Origin: Spirochaetes bacterium ADurb.Bin110
Lineage (GTDB): Bacteria; Spirochaetota; Spirochaetia; Treponematales; Rectinemataceae
DNA: 21,657 nucleotides
NCBI GenBank assembly: GCA_002070755.1
Contig: MWDY01000250.1
Coordinates: 1 to 21,657, forward strand
Direction: 5' to 3'
Positions 7,483-15,820 of this stretch are shown piece after piece. The position numbers and the translations under genes were made by a program. Numbering within the stretch: the stretch's first letter is position 1; each line of letters starts with the position of its first letter. The notes beneath the pieces were generated by a model. It was not told where the DNA came from. It saw nothing but the letters and a program-made list of their open reading frames with translations, and searched no databases.

Positions 7483-8383
7483 ACCCCTTTTCCTATTAAT
7501 GGTATTTCTTTTTCTCCTTATTGATACTTATATATTTGCTCAGGTTGGGCCTTCGCAGGGTCTTGGTTCTATTGCGCTTGTTTTCCCTCTAAAAATCTCG
7601 AATATGCATGATCTAGATCCATTAGAGAAAGAAAGCCTAGATTCGATGATGATTCTTTCTTTTGTGCACAATGAGCTTTCCATGCCTCAGTATTATGCGA
7701 ACAATACTGTCCCCCCAGAATCAAGCGGCTTGTCAAGATTTATGGAAGAAACCTTGCGATCGCGCACAACTGTCGAGAAAATGACAGCAATTGATATTGA
7801 GACTCTAAAGAACTGGAATTGGAGTTCGATTATACAGGAGAAATCTGCTCTCTTTCGGGAAGTCTCTCTTCAGAAAGCAGATGCAGTTCTCTTTATGATG
7901 TATACTATTGAAGACAGCAATATGCAATTAGGATCTTTTCTTCTAAAGAGGACAGGGGAGTGTTACGCTTTTTTATCAAGCAGTTTTTCAGTCTTTAGCT
8001 TGCTCGATGCTGCTAGAGAGACTGTGGACTCTTTTATAGAGGAAAGCGCACTTATTGCCAAGAAAAGTTCACCCGCTTACTCGGAATTGGCGATTGAAAA
8101 AATTGATTTGCCTTCTGTTGATCCATGGGAAAATAGAGATAGATATATGAAAGCCCAATCCGCCTTTGAGACTTCAATAGGAGGAGTTGCAATTAGTCTT
8201 TCGGTCTCTTTTGTCGCTGTTGGCTTGTGGCAAATATATCGCGAGGCTGCTTATAGAAATACTGCGTTTAATAATGCAACGACGATCTCAGCCATAGTTG
8301 CTGGGACGAGTGCCGCAGTCACCGCCGCATTTTTAACAATATCGATATGGAATGCTGGTATTATGCTTGGAGCATCTCGCTGA
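7469..8383 (+). CDS. unrecognised exported protein with two C-terminal membrane segments
   Basis: I do not recognise this 304-residue protein. The chosen start (ATG 7469, overlapping prfB by 14 bases) gives a clean signal peptide: KTYK, a Leu/Phe-rich core (about 7-18) and a likely cleavage after FAQ at 25. An in-frame start at 7394 would bury that signal behind 25 extra residues, so I rejected it. Residues 30-200 look like a soluble alpha/beta domain. The stretch ADAVLFMMYTI, followed by a strand pair and LLDAARETVDSFIEE, loosely recalls the TolB-N/CsgG-type fold. Two hydrophobic segments follow near 236-254 and 273-296, the second rich in Ala, Thr and Ile, leaving a very short tail. It lies between prfB and ftsY. 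The region facing the periplasm is probably the N-terminal domain if the signal is cleaved. Function unknown; the fold suggestion is weak. Confidence 0.75.
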   Translation: MKTYKPLFLLMVFLFLLIDTYIFAQVGPSQGLGSIALVFPLKISNMHDLDPLEKESLDSMMILSFVHNELSMPQYYANNTVPPESSGLSRFMEETLRSRTTVEKMTAIDIETLKNWNWSSIIQEKSALFREVSLQKADAVLFMMYTIEDSNMQLGSFLLKRTGECYAFLSSSFSVFSLLDAARETVDSFIEESALIAKKSSPAYSELAIEKIDLPSVDPWENRDRYMKAQSAFETSIGGVAISLSVSFVAVGLWQIYREAAYRNTAFNNATTISAIVAGTSAAVTAAFLTISIWNAGIMLGASR

Positions 8384-8408
8384 ATAATATGTACAGTTAG
8401 GAGAAAGA

Positions 8409-9275
8409 ATGAATTTTAGGGACAAAATCAAAGCCTTATTTCACAGAAGTCAATTAAGCGAGGAAGCATTTGAAGAATTGGAGGATTTATTGATTGAGGG
8501 TGATATCGGTGCCTCAATTGCTTTTGAAGTTGTAGATACGCTTAAAAGTGTCTGCAGAAAAGAAAGCATTTCTACCCCAGAAGAGGCCAGGGGGAAATTG
8601 AAAGAAATAATGCGTCCCTTTATTAGAATCTCAGATTTCGAGTTTGATGATAAGCGTCTCAATATTGTTCTCATACTTGGTGTTAATGGTGTCGGTAAGA
8701 CAACAAGCTGTGCCAAGCTAGCAAGATGGGCAGAAAACAGTGGGATAGGCCGGCCCATTATATTTGCTGCCTGCGATACCTTTCGTGCCGCCGCTATTGA
8801 GCAGCTTAGGATTCATGGACAAAGGTTAGGAGCTCGTGTAATAGCTCAACAGCATGGATCAGACCCTGGAGCGGTCTTATGGGATGCAATAGATGCTGCT
8901 AAGAAAAACAATGCGCGTCTCGTCATTGCCGATACAGCTGGACGGATGCATACCAGAGCCGATCTTCTCCGTGAACTTGAAAAACTTGATCGTGTAGTGA
9001 GCCAGAAGGCAGGAGATGTGAGCTACCGAAAGCTTTTAGTGCTAGATGCTACAACAGGGCAAAACGCTATGCGACAGGCGGAGATATTTAATGGCTCCGT
9101 CAAGATAGACGGCGTAATTATGGCAAAATACGATTCGGCTTCAAAGGGAGGCATGATCATAGCCGTAAGCAAACAATTCGGACTGCCAACAGTATTCCTT
9201 GGGACAGGCGAAAAGTATGATGATCTTGAGGCCTTTGATATCGATAGATACTTGGATGATTTTGTTGGAGACTGA
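8409..9275 (+). CDS. ftsY: signal recognition particle receptor FtsY (NG core only)
   Basis: A 288-residue SRP GTPase. The helical N domain covers about 1-75 (LSEEAFEELEDLLIEGDIG is typical). The G domain has the P-loop GVNGVGKTT (91-99), CDTFRAAAIEQL (122-133), DTAGR (175-179), AKYD (239-242) in place of the usual TKLD, then SASKGG and GTGEKYDDLEAFD. FtsY receives ribosome-SRP complexes at the inner membrane and hands them to the Sec translocon. The acidic A domain found in E. coli FtsY (497 residues) is absent, so membrane contact would rely on the short N-terminal helix (NFRDKIKALFHR). The DLEAFD-type ending separates FtsY from Ffh, and there is no methionine-rich M domain. TTAGGAGA precedes the ATG. 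Confident. Confidence 0.93.
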   Translation: MNFRDKIKALFHRSQLSEEAFEELEDLLIEGDIGASIAFEVVDTLKSVCRKESISTPEEARGKLKEIMRPFIRISDFEFDDKRLNIVLILGVNGVGKTTSCAKLARWAENSGIGRPIIFAACDTFRAAAIEQLRIHGQRLGARVIAQQHGSDPGAVLWDAIDAAKKNNARLVIADTAGRMHTRADLLRELEKLDRVVSQKAGDVSYRKLLVLDATTGQNAMRQAEIFNGSVKIDGVIMAKYDSASKGGMIIAVSKQFGLPTVFLGTGEKYDDLEAFDIDRYLDDFVGD

Positions 9276-9288
9276 GGTATATAGGTCG

Positions 9289-9333
9289 ATGATCAAGGCT
9301 TCGGATGAAGAAAAACAGCGCTGGAGGCTGTAA
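9289..9333 (+). CDS. possible 14-codon leader ORF before the first Lol permease
   Basis: ATG 9289 opens a 14-codon frame (MIKASDEEKQRWRL) whose TAA ends three bases before the permease ATG at 9337. It contains the permease's GGAGG (9323-9327), which sits at the 3' side of a small hairpin: ACAGC 9315-9319 can pair with GCTGT 9327-9331. It has only a weak AGG upstream (9283-9285). It may be chance; coupling through re-initiation is an idea only. Confidence 0.2.
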   Translation: MIKASDEEKQRWRL

Positions 9334-9336
9334 GGA

Positions 9337-10620
9337 ATGCGTTTTGAGCCGCTGCTGCGCATTGCAATTCGTTGGTCGATAACAGGAAAAAAATCGGCCC
9401 ATAGCTCTGGATTGAAGTTTGCTTCTCTCGGAATTGCGGTAGGAGTTGTTGCCTTAATAGTCGTCCTTAGCGTTATGAATGGTCTTCAGCAGCAATACAT
9501 AGAATCACTTCTTGAGACAACGAGTTTTCATATAAGGGCAAAAATAGAAAAAAGCAGCATTGATATATTTATAGATAACTTGCGACAAAATCGCTTGGTA
9601 AGATCGGTGATTCCCTTTATAGAGACAAATCTACTCGTACAAGGCCAGGAAGGAAGACAAAATGTGCTTCGGGTAATGTGGATAGATTCCAAGGATCTAG
9701 TTCTAGATTCCGGCTATTGTAGGGCCTTGAATATTCTTCCTTCAGCTGCAGCCAAGAGCCTAGAGGAGGGGATAATACTAGGTTCCGAAGCGGCGCAGAT
9801 CTTAGGTGTATCTGAAGGATCTACGCTCACTCTAAGAGGAGCCTATGTAGATCCAGAGCAGGGAATTCAACAGTATTCCGAAAGAGTTGAAATCTCGAGT
9901 CTCTTCCGCTCGGGATACTACGAGCTTGATGCTGCGCTTGCTATTATGCCCATACAAAAAGCCAAGAACTTAGCAAACTTATCTGCTTCCACTATTCTTG
10001 GAATAAAGCTGATAAATGCAGAAAACTCTAAATCCTTTGCTTCAATGCTCGAGCATGAAAAGGGAATAATAGATATAGAATCATGGCAAGACTACAATCG
10101 CAGCTTCTTCAGCGCTCTGCATACTGAAAAAATCCTGATGTTCTTATTGGTTGGCATTATTTTTATAGTCGTAGCTATCAACATTCATTACTCGATGCGT
10201 CGCAGCATAGCTAGAAAATCAAGAGATCTAGCAATAATGGCAGCCATTGGAATGAATCAACATTCAATATCGACCATTTTTATGCTAGAGGGGATTTTGG
10301 TAGGATTGGTAGGTGCTGTATTAGGTATTGCTATTGGCATTCCAATTGCTCAGCATGTGGATAAGATAATAAATGGTGCAATTGGATTAATCGAAGCATT
10401 CATCTCTTTTCTGTATCATATTGGGCTTGTCAAGGGAGTGCCTGATCTCAGGGTTTTCTCTCCTTCGATATTCTATATAGAGGGTATTCCGTCTCGAATT
10501 TTTGTTTCCGATATAGCTCTTATCGCAGGTTTTGCGCTTATATTTCCGGTCATCGCCGTCTATCTAGCCTATCGTCGCTTTAGAAATGCATCTCCGTTGG
10601 AGGTTTTAAGAAGTGAATAA
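9337..10620 (+). CDS. lolC: lipoprotein-releasing ABC transporter permease (LolC/LolE family)
   Basis: A 427-residue permease with the LolC/E plan. TM1 is near 27-49, a large periplasmic domain spans about 50-262, and three further TMs lie near 266-286, 311-338 and 391-412. The conserved coupling region reads ARKSRDLAIMAAIGM (292-306), just before TM3, and the protein ends PLEVLR. A periplasmic SGYYELD segment (192-198) matches the family's sGxyExD block. With LolD and a second permease it would extract outer-membrane-destined lipoproteins from the inner membrane using ATP. Whether this copy is LolC or LolE cannot be decided from sequence; the symbol follows gene order. GGAGG at 9323-9327 sets the start. 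The next gene's GTG overlaps it by eight bases, so translation is coupled. Confidence 0.85.
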   Translation: MRFEPLLRIAIRWSITGKKSAHSSGLKFASLGIAVGVVALIVVLSVMNGLQQQYIESLLETTSFHIRAKIEKSSIDIFIDNLRQNRLVRSVIPFIETNLLVQGQEGRQNVLRVMWIDSKDLVLDSGYCRALNILPSAAAKSLEEGIILGSEAAQILGVSEGSTLTLRGAYVDPEQGIQQYSERVEISSLFRSGYYELDAALAIMPIQKAKNLANLSASTILGIKLINAENSKSFASMLEHEKGIIDIESWQDYNRSFFSALHTEKILMFLLVGIIFIVVAINIHYSMRRSIARKSRDLAIMAAIGMNQHSISTIFMLEGILVGLVGAVLGIAIGIPIAQHVDKIINGAIGLIEAFISFLYHIGLVKGVPDLRVFSPSIFYIEGIPSRIFVSDIALIAGFALIFPVIAVYLAYRRFRNASPLEVLRSE

Positions 10621-11296
10621 GCCAATCATAGAGTGCAGAGATTTAACAAAGACCTTTGCTTCGAGCGCTGAAGTATTGTGCATTCTCGATCGGGCGAATT
10701 TTGAAATGTTAAAGGGCGAAATATGCACAATTCTTGGCCCTAGCGGCTCCGGCAAGAGCACATTCCTTGCTATCCTGGGCAGCCTTGAACGCTTCGATTC
10801 GGGTGATGTGCATGTCGATGGCTATGATCTATCCGCGCTTTCGGAAAAATCCCTCTCTATGTTTAGGCGAAGCATTGTCGGATTTGTATTCCAGTTCCAC
10901 TTCTTACTCAATGATTTCACAGCACTCGAAAACGTAGCCCTGCCGAGTTATATAGCGGGTATACAGCGGCATGAAGCATGGGAGAAGGCACGGAGACTTC
11001 TGGATATAGTCGGACTCAGTGGGCGTCTAGATCACTATCCTTCACAGCTATCTGGCGGAGAGCGGCAGAGAGTCGCCGTTGCACGAGCATTGATCAATTC
11101 TCCGTCGATTGTCCTTGCGGACGAACCTACTGGGAATCTTGATGCTTCAAGCGCGAAGGAGTTGCGATCCTTGCTTCAGGATCTTCCAGAAGCAGTGGGT
11201 ACAACTCTTTTGATAGTCACACATGATCCTGATTTAGCCGCCATTGGTGGTTCTTCCTACCTCCTGAAGGGAGGCCGATTCGAATGCATCAAATAA
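10613..11296 (+). CDS. lolD: lipoprotein-releasing ABC transporter ATPase LolD
   Basis: A complete 227-residue ABC ATPase. Walker A is GPSGSGKS (42-49), the Q-loop is near Gln94 in FVFQFHFLL, the signature LSGGERQR spans 146-153, Walker B is VLADEP (167-172), the D-loop is GNLD (174-177) and the switch His is 204 in VTHD. FVFQFHFLL..FTALENV is typical of the LolD/MacB/FtsE branch. The neighbours on both sides are LolC/E-type permeases, which settles LolD over MacB or FtsE. It would power lipoprotein release at the cytoplasmic face of the inner membrane. It starts at GTG 10613, with GGAGG at 10599-10603, inside the end of the previous gene, and overlaps the following permease by 13 bases. A tight stoichiometric operon is likely. 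Confidence 0.93.
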   Translation: MNKPIIECRDLTKTFASSAEVLCILDRANFEMLKGEICTILGPSGSGKSTFLAILGSLERFDSGDVHVDGYDLSALSEKSLSMFRRSIVGFVFQFHFLLNDFTALENVALPSYIAGIQRHEAWEKARRLLDIVGLSGRLDHYPSQLSGGERQRVAVARALINSPSIVLADEPTGNLDASSAKELRSLLQDLPEAVGTTLLIVTHDPDLAAIGGSSYLLKGGRFECIK

Positions 11297-12606
11297 AGCT
11301 GATTAAACTTAAGCCATTTTCTTTTCTTGGATTTCGCATGCTTTTGGGAAAACCAGCAACAGCTAGAGAAAAAGGTGCGCATAGCTCTCGCCACGGAATC
11401 TTTCTTGGTGCAATATTGGGTATTGGCATAAGCATTGTGCCTCTCTACATCGTCATTTTTGTGTCGAATGGAATGATAAAAGGCATCACTGAACGCTATC
11501 TCGAAACCAAAACAAGTCACCTCCAGATGAGTATTCCCTTCGATTTGAATGAAGAAAATCGATCGCAGAGAATAGAAACAATTAGCGCACTTCCTGGTGT
11601 TGTCTTTGCATCATTAGAGATAGATGGTTTGGGCCTTGCTGCTTCGGCCAATGGCTCGACTTCTGCGCAAATTAGAGGCTTGGACGAGTCAATTACATTA
11701 GATAGAAGCTACAGACAGTTTATTGAGATCGATGCTGGAGAGCTATTCCCTAAAAAGGAGAACGAAGTAGTTCTAGGCCGTTACCTTGCAAAAGCCCTTG
11801 GTGTGGGGCTCGGAGAAACTGTGTCGTTGATGACCTTGCGCGAAACAGAAGGTGCAGAAATTCTCCCTAAATTGAGCATTTTCAGAGTAGCTGGAATAGT
11901 GTCTAGTGGCTATCGCGAACTTGATGCTAATTGGTTCATAATCCATTTCCGAGTTGCCCAGCGGCTTTTGAATTCCGATATGGCATATGCATATATCGGA
12001 ATCAAAACAAAAGATCCTTACGGACCTGATCTCGACAAAATCATGAACAATATCCAGAACCTATATCCAGTAACTCTTGTGCGACCCTGGCGAGATATAG
12101 AGCAAGGCTTATTCAAATCCTTTTCAAGCACCAGATCTTTGCTCATATTCATAATGGCTATTGCAAGCATTGTAGCAGCAGTCAATTTGGCTTCTGTTCT
12201 TGCTACTTTTGTAATAGAGCATAGAACAGAGATAGCTGTATTGCGCTCTTTCGGTGTATCTCGAAAGCAGACTATGCTCATTTTTCTTTTGGGTGGAACA
12301 GCTACAGGCATTATAGGGTGCATATCGGGAAGCGCTGTTGGTATTGTAATATCTCTTTGTATCAATCATATAATCTCAACAATTCAATTTTTGATCAATT
12401 TTTTCACAAGATTGTTCAGCCCTTCCTCTTATACAATAACCCTACTTAACCCTGATTATTATCTTGAACGAATCCCAATATCCATGAATTGGACCTATAT
12501 AATTCTTATCTTATGTGTTGGAATACTAGTCAGCGCGCTTGTATCCCTTATTCCAGCATTCAGATCATCCACTATTGCGCCCGCTGAATTAATCCGCCAT
12601 GAGTGA
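11284..12606 (+). CDS. lolE: second lipoprotein-releasing permease (LolC/LolE family)
   Basis: This 440-residue permease shares the architecture of the protein at 9337. TM1 is near 38-62, a periplasmic domain lies about 63-280, and TMs lie near 285-308, 330-360 and 403-425. HRTEIAVLRSFGVSRKQT (313-330) is the cytoplasmic coupling segment and the end reads PAELIRHE. The two permeases are clearly different in sequence, so the transporter is probably a heterodimer of the LolCDE type, not a LolF homodimer. The N-terminus is longer than in the first permease, with a basic segment (KPATAREKGAHSSRHG) before TM1. GGGAGG (11269-11274) lies nine bases before ATG 11284, inside lolD. LolE versus LolC is assigned by order only. 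Confidence 0.83.
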   Translation: MHQIKLIKLKPFSFLGFRMLLGKPATAREKGAHSSRHGIFLGAILGIGISIVPLYIVIFVSNGMIKGITERYLETKTSHLQMSIPFDLNEENRSQRIETISALPGVVFASLEIDGLGLAASANGSTSAQIRGLDESITLDRSYRQFIEIDAGELFPKKENEVVLGRYLAKALGVGLGETVSLMTLRETEGAEILPKLSIFRVAGIVSSGYRELDANWFIIHFRVAQRLLNSDMAYAYIGIKTKDPYGPDLDKIMNNIQNLYPVTLVRPWRDIEQGLFKSFSSTRSLLIFIMAIASIVAAVNLASVLATFVIEHRTEIAVLRSFGVSRKQTMLIFLLGGTATGIIGCISGSAVGIVISLCINHIISTIQFLINFFTRLFSPSSYTITLLNPDYYLERIPISMNWTYIILILCVGILVSALVSLIPAFRSSTIAPAELIRHE

Positions 12607-12645
12607 CTAATATATTGAAGAGAGGCTGCAGAATTTTTAATCATG

Positions 12646-12654
12646 TGATACAAT
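12646..12654 (+). promoter_or_regulatory. candidate extended -10 promoter for recA
   Basis: TGATACAAT matches the extended -10 pattern TGnTATAAT with one change. It lies in the 81-base gap before recA and would start transcription near 12661, just ahead of the AAGGGG ribosome-binding site at 12674-12679. No good -35 lies at 16-18 bases upstream. I found no CTGT-N8-ACAG or GAAC-N4-GTTC LexA-type box in the gap. Confidence 0.4.
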
Positions 12655-12687
12655 TTGTGCGTCATAGAGGATGAAGGGGTATTTGCA

Positions 12688-13935
12688 ATGGCAAAGAAAC
12701 AAAACCGCTCAGCGGCAGAATTGATGACAGAACAGGAACCTAAGTTTGGACAAAATGTGGGTGCAATGAGGGGGAAAGATGACACAAATCCAGAAATACA
12801 GAAGGAGAGGGAAGAGAAACTGAGAGCATTGGAAGCAGCCCGTTTACAGATCGAAAAGCAATTTGGCCAAGGATCCTTGATGAAACTAGGAGCTCACACG
12901 ATTGCTCAAGGAATAGATGTCATCTCTTCAGGATCGATCCTTCTAGATGAAGCCCTTGGCATAGGCGGCTATCCTCGTGGACGAATCGTCGAAATCTATG
13001 GTCCCGAATCTTCTGGCAAGACAACGCTGGCTTTGCATGCAATTGCCGAAGCTCAGAAGAAAGGCGGAATAGCGGCATTTATCGATGCAGAACATGCCCT
13101 GGATCCGATATATGCGCGAAATCTGGGTGTCGACATAAATGAACTCTATATTTCTCAACCTGACAATGGTGAACAGGCGCTAGACATTGCAGAATCGCTT
13201 ATCCGTTCAGGTGCCGTGGATATAATTGTAATAGATTCTGTGGCTGCTCTTACACCTCAAGCGGAAATTGAAGGTGAAATGGGCGATTCGCATGTGGGGC
13301 TTCAGGCTCGACTAATGAGTCAAGCTTTACGCAAGCTGGCGGGGACTCTCTCAAAAAGCAAAACAATTCTTGTTTTTATCAATCAGATACGTATGAAAAT
13401 AGGTGTGATGTTCGGCAATCCCGAAACCACCACTGGTGGCAATGCCCTCAAGTTCTATTCTTCAGTTCGCATTGAAGTTCGAAGGATCGATACTATCGAA
13501 GGAGGACAGAACGAAGAAGCAATTGGCAATAGGGTACGTGTCAAGGTGGTAAAGAATAAGGTTGCGCCACCATTTCGTAAGGCCGAACTAGAGATAATAT
13601 TCGGTAAAGGCATCTCTTGGAGCGCTTCTCTTCTAGATGCAGGAGTGAAGTGCAATGTAATTGAAAAAAAAGGCGCTTGGTATACATGGTCTGGCGAAAA
13701 GATAGGGCAGGGTAGGGAAAATGCTAAGGCATATCTGGAGCAAAATGCAGAGGCGGCAAAAAAAATTGAAACACAAGTGCGCGAGATATTATTTAGTCCA
13801 GATAAGTCTAAGACAACCGAAGCCATTATCTCGCAAGCAAACCCTTCTGGAACAAGTGATTCTTTTAATACAGCTGCCATTACAGAGAATTCCGAAAATA
13901 ATAGCTCAAAGATCAGAACAGAGGATTTGTTCTGA
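12688..13935 (+). CDS. recA: recombinase RecA with an N-terminal extension
   Basis: A 415-residue RecA. The core begins [15 protein letters not shown] at about 54. Walker A is GPESSGKTT (105-113), IDAEHALDP follows, then [24 protein letters not shown], the L2-region block with [30 protein letters not shown], and the C-terminal domain. RecA pairs homologous DNA and triggers LexA-type cleavage. Compared with E. coli RecA (core Gln at 17) there are about 37 extra N-terminal residues, charged and rich in Glu and Lys. The C-terminal tail after about 390 is Ser/Thr/Asn-rich and ends acidic (KIRTEDLF). AAGGGG, eight bases before ATG 12688, supports this start. A TTG at 12655 is in frame but upstream of that site; ATGs at 12724 and 12766 would shorten the extension but lack good sites. 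Confidence 0.96.
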   Translation: MAKKQNRSAAELMTEQEPKFGQNVGAMRGKDDTNPEIQKEREEKLRALEAARLQIEKQFGQGSLMKLGAHTIAQGIDVISSGSILLDEALGIGGYPRGRIVEIYGPESSGKTTLALHAIAEAQKKGGIAAFIDAEHALDPIYARNLGVDINELYISQPDNGEQALDIAESLIRSGAVDIIVIDSVAALTPQAEIEGEMGDSHVGLQARLMSQALRKLAGTLSKSKTILVFINQIRMKIGVMFGNPETTTGGNALKFYSSVRIEVRRIDTIEGGQNEEAIGNRVRVKVVKNKVAPPFRKAELEIIFGKGISWSASLLDAGVKCNVIEKKGAWYTWSGEKIGQGRENAKAYLEQNAEAAKKIETQVREILFSPDKSKTTEAIISQANPSGTSDSFNTAAITENSENNSSKIRTEDLF

Positions 13936-13972
13936 AATCATATTTTGAAAAGGGGCTTAAGCGCTTGTTATC

Positions 13973-14485
13973 ATGGAAAAAGTCTGGCTAGGACTAGGCT
14001 CAAACAAAGGAGACTCCTCTTTAATTTTGGAATCGGCCATCCAAGAGCTAGGAGGATTTCTGTTTGAGTTGCGGCGCTCTGGACTTTGGCGTTCTCGCGC
14101 ACGTTATTATAGCGATCAACAAGATTTCCTGAACCTTGCAGTATCAGGTTTCACCAACCTTACACCACGCGAATTACTTATCCAGATACATTGCATCGAA
14201 GCAAATCATGGTAGGGATAGAAGTAAAGAGATTAAAAATGGCCCTCGCACTCTTGATATAGATATTCTCATATACGATCAAAAAATATTTGCAGAACCAG
14301 ATTTGATAATTCCTCATCCTGGTCTCGCGGAAAGAAAATTCGCTCTATTGCCTCTTCTAGAGCTTGATTACGAATTGATTCATCCCGGGCTTGGCATTTC
14401 TCTGCGGGAATTAGCAGCCTGTCTTCCGCCTCAAGGTATTTACCCCGTGAATGACAATCGATATGATTGGCCTTACTCAGAATGA
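13973..14485 (+). CDS. folK: 6-hydroxymethyl-7,8-dihydropterin pyrophosphokinase (HPPK)
   Basis: A 170-residue HPPK that transfers pyrophosphate from ATP to the pterin alcohol in folate synthesis. The N-terminus WLGLGSNKGD (5-14), the DQQDFLNLAV strand (48-57) and the signature GPRTLDIDILIYD (90-102), with the two metal-binding Asp residues, are all present, followed by PHPGLAERKFALLPL. The length is close to the usual 160-170. No folP or folB is nearby. The start lacks a good ribosome-binding site: AGGGG at 13951-13955 is 17 bases away, with overlapping palindromes GCTTAAGC (13955-13962) and AAGCGCTT (13959-13966) between. A fold that brings the site closer is possible but not shown. The stop overlaps the scpA start in ATGA. 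Confidence 0.92.
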   Translation: MEKVWLGLGSNKGDSSLILESAIQELGGFLFELRRSGLWRSRARYYSDQQDFLNLAVSGFTNLTPRELLIQIHCIEANHGRDRSKEIKNGPRTLDIDILIYDQKIFAEPDLIIPHPGLAERKFALLPLLELDYELIHPGLGISLRELAACLPPQGIYPVNDNRYDWPYSE

Positions 14486-15279
14486 CTAAAGAATTCGGCG
14501 ATGATTCGATTCAAGAAAAGAATGCTCCCATCTCTAATGGCAGAACATTCTGCCTAAGCGATTTCGAGGGTCCTCTAGACCTTCTGTTATATCTCATAAA
14601 AAAGAATGAGATGAATATCAATGACATTCGTATTTCGAGCATCACTGAACAATTCCTGCAGTGCTTGGATAGTGATCCATCCGCGGATCTTGACGAGATA
14701 TCAGAATTCTACCAAATGGCAGCCACCCTTCTTTATATCAAATCGCGCAGTCTTATTCCTAATACCGAAGATGAAGCCGAAGAACTAGATGATCCACGAA
14801 GAAACCTCATCGATCAGTTGATAGAATATCATCGCTTCAAGAAACTCTCTGAGCTTATGGAACAGCGTGAGATGGAGGTTGAGTGGTTTGTCGAGAGAAA
14901 GGTCGCACAGCGTACCCTTCCTTTTACAGACAATCCAGATATTGATCCTTGGATACCCGCTGATTCATGGGATTTGCTAAGGATCTTCGCTTCGATGATT
15001 CGAAACTTTAGTTCAGAGCGCATAATCGATCTCTATGAAGAGGTTAGTATCAATGAGAAAATTGCGCTTATATATGAGCTATTGGACAAAAAGGGTAGTT
15101 TTCATTTTGATGATTTAATTTCTCGAAATACTTCTGCCATGGATCTCGCATGTGCATTTCTCGCCGTGTTGGATTCGACAAAGAACAAATTGATAAGTGT
15201 TCGTCAGCATAAGCTCTTTGGCGATATAATGATAATTCCCTATTCGATGATGGAGCCTTCAAATGAACGAACAACTTGA
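14482..15279 (+). CDS. scpA: segregation and condensation protein A
   Basis: A 265-residue kleisin that bridges the SMC heads and binds ScpB in the bacterial condensin. The N-terminal block FEGPLDLLLYLIKKNEMNINDI is diagnostic, followed by ITEQFLQCL and the helix FYQMAATLLYIKSRSLIP. The C-terminal winged-helix part holds VSINEKIALIYELLDKKGSFHFDDLI and AFLAVLDSTKNKLISVRQHKLFGDIMI. The length is typical. Its ATG (14482) shares an ATGA with the folK stop and it overlaps scpB by 17 bases, so translation is coupled on both sides. An in-frame TTG at 14467 would add five residues but is less likely. No smc gene is in this window. Confidence 0.93.
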   Translation: MTKEFGDDSIQEKNAPISNGRTFCLSDFEGPLDLLLYLIKKNEMNINDIRISSITEQFLQCLDSDPSADLDEISEFYQMAATLLYIKSRSLIPNTEDEAEELDDPRRNLIDQLIEYHRFKKLSELMEQREMEVEWFVERKVAQRTLPFTDNPDIDPWIPADSWDLLRIFASMIRNFSSERIIDLYEEVSINEKIALIYELLDKKGSFHFDDLISRNTSAMDLACAFLAVLDSTKNKLISVRQHKLFGDIMIIPYSMMEPSNERTT

Positions 15280-15820
15280 TCTTGAGGCTGCCTTAATTAG
15301 CGCGATTCTATTTCTTGAAAATGAACCTCTTTCCGAAGAAAAACTTGCAAGAATTGCTGGCTTTACACTGGAGCAGACTTCGCTTGCTCTTCAGAGAATT
15401 TGTTCAGAATTCGATCAACCAGTTCATGGTTTTGCTCCAATTAAGAAAGAGACAGGATGGATTTTTGCTCCTAAGCTAGTTTTTTGGGAACAGTTAAAAG
15501 ATCACTATGGCAAAAAAAACGAGATGAGACTCTCGCGCGCTGCCATGGAAACCCTTGCCATTATTGCCTACTCTCAACCAATCACTCGTGCTGAGATAGA
15601 GGCTATTCGTGGCGTTAATGTCGATGCAATGGTTCGGCTTCTTCTTGAAAAGAAACTTATAGCAGAGATTGGCAAGCGTGATGTGCCCGGAAAACCGATG
15701 CAATACGGGACTACGCGGGAATTCCTTAGATGTTTTGGATTGAATTCGATCGAAGATCTTCCGAAACTCGATGAGGTAGAAAATACAAGATTCTCAAGAC
15801 TGGAGACGCCTGAAGGATGA
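15263..15820 (+). CDS. scpB: segregation and condensation protein B
   Basis: A 185-residue ScpB made of two winged-helix domains. The first covers about 5-90 (LISAILFLENEPLSEEKLARIAG) and the second about 95-165. The second domain carries the family signature LSRAAMETLAIIAYSQPITRAEIEAIRGV, then LLEKKLIAEIGKRDVPGKPMQYGTT and FLRCFGL. It works as a dimer on ScpA in the SMC complex for chromosome segregation. It starts inside scpA and its stop overlaps the next start in ATGA. Confidence 0.94.
   Translation: MNEQLDLEAALISAILFLENEPLSEEKLARIAGFTLEQTSLALQRICSEFDQPVHGFAPIKKETGWIFAPKLVFWEQLKDHYGKKNEMRLSRAAMETLAIIAYSQPITRAEIEAIRGVNVDAMVRLLLEKKLIAEIGKRDVPGKPMQYGTTREFLRCFGLNSIEDLPKLDEVENTRFSRLETPEG

Noticed and set aside
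10734..10937. Small frame inside lolD on the same strand
   Set aside because: Out-of-frame shadow of a conserved ATPase gene with no start signal.
12607..12687. LexA/SOS box upstream of recA
   Set aside because: No match to the E. coli or Bacillus-type boxes; a lineage-specific operator cannot be excluded but is not visible.
13455..13880. Long antisense frame opposite recA, and similar antisense frames elsewhere
   Set aside because: They lack ribosome-binding sites and family motifs and lie wholly within conserved genes on the + strand.
13951..13966. Terminator or operator at GCTTAAGC/AAGCGCTT after recA
   Set aside because: Short overlapping palindromes without a loop-forming stem or T-run; too weak to call.
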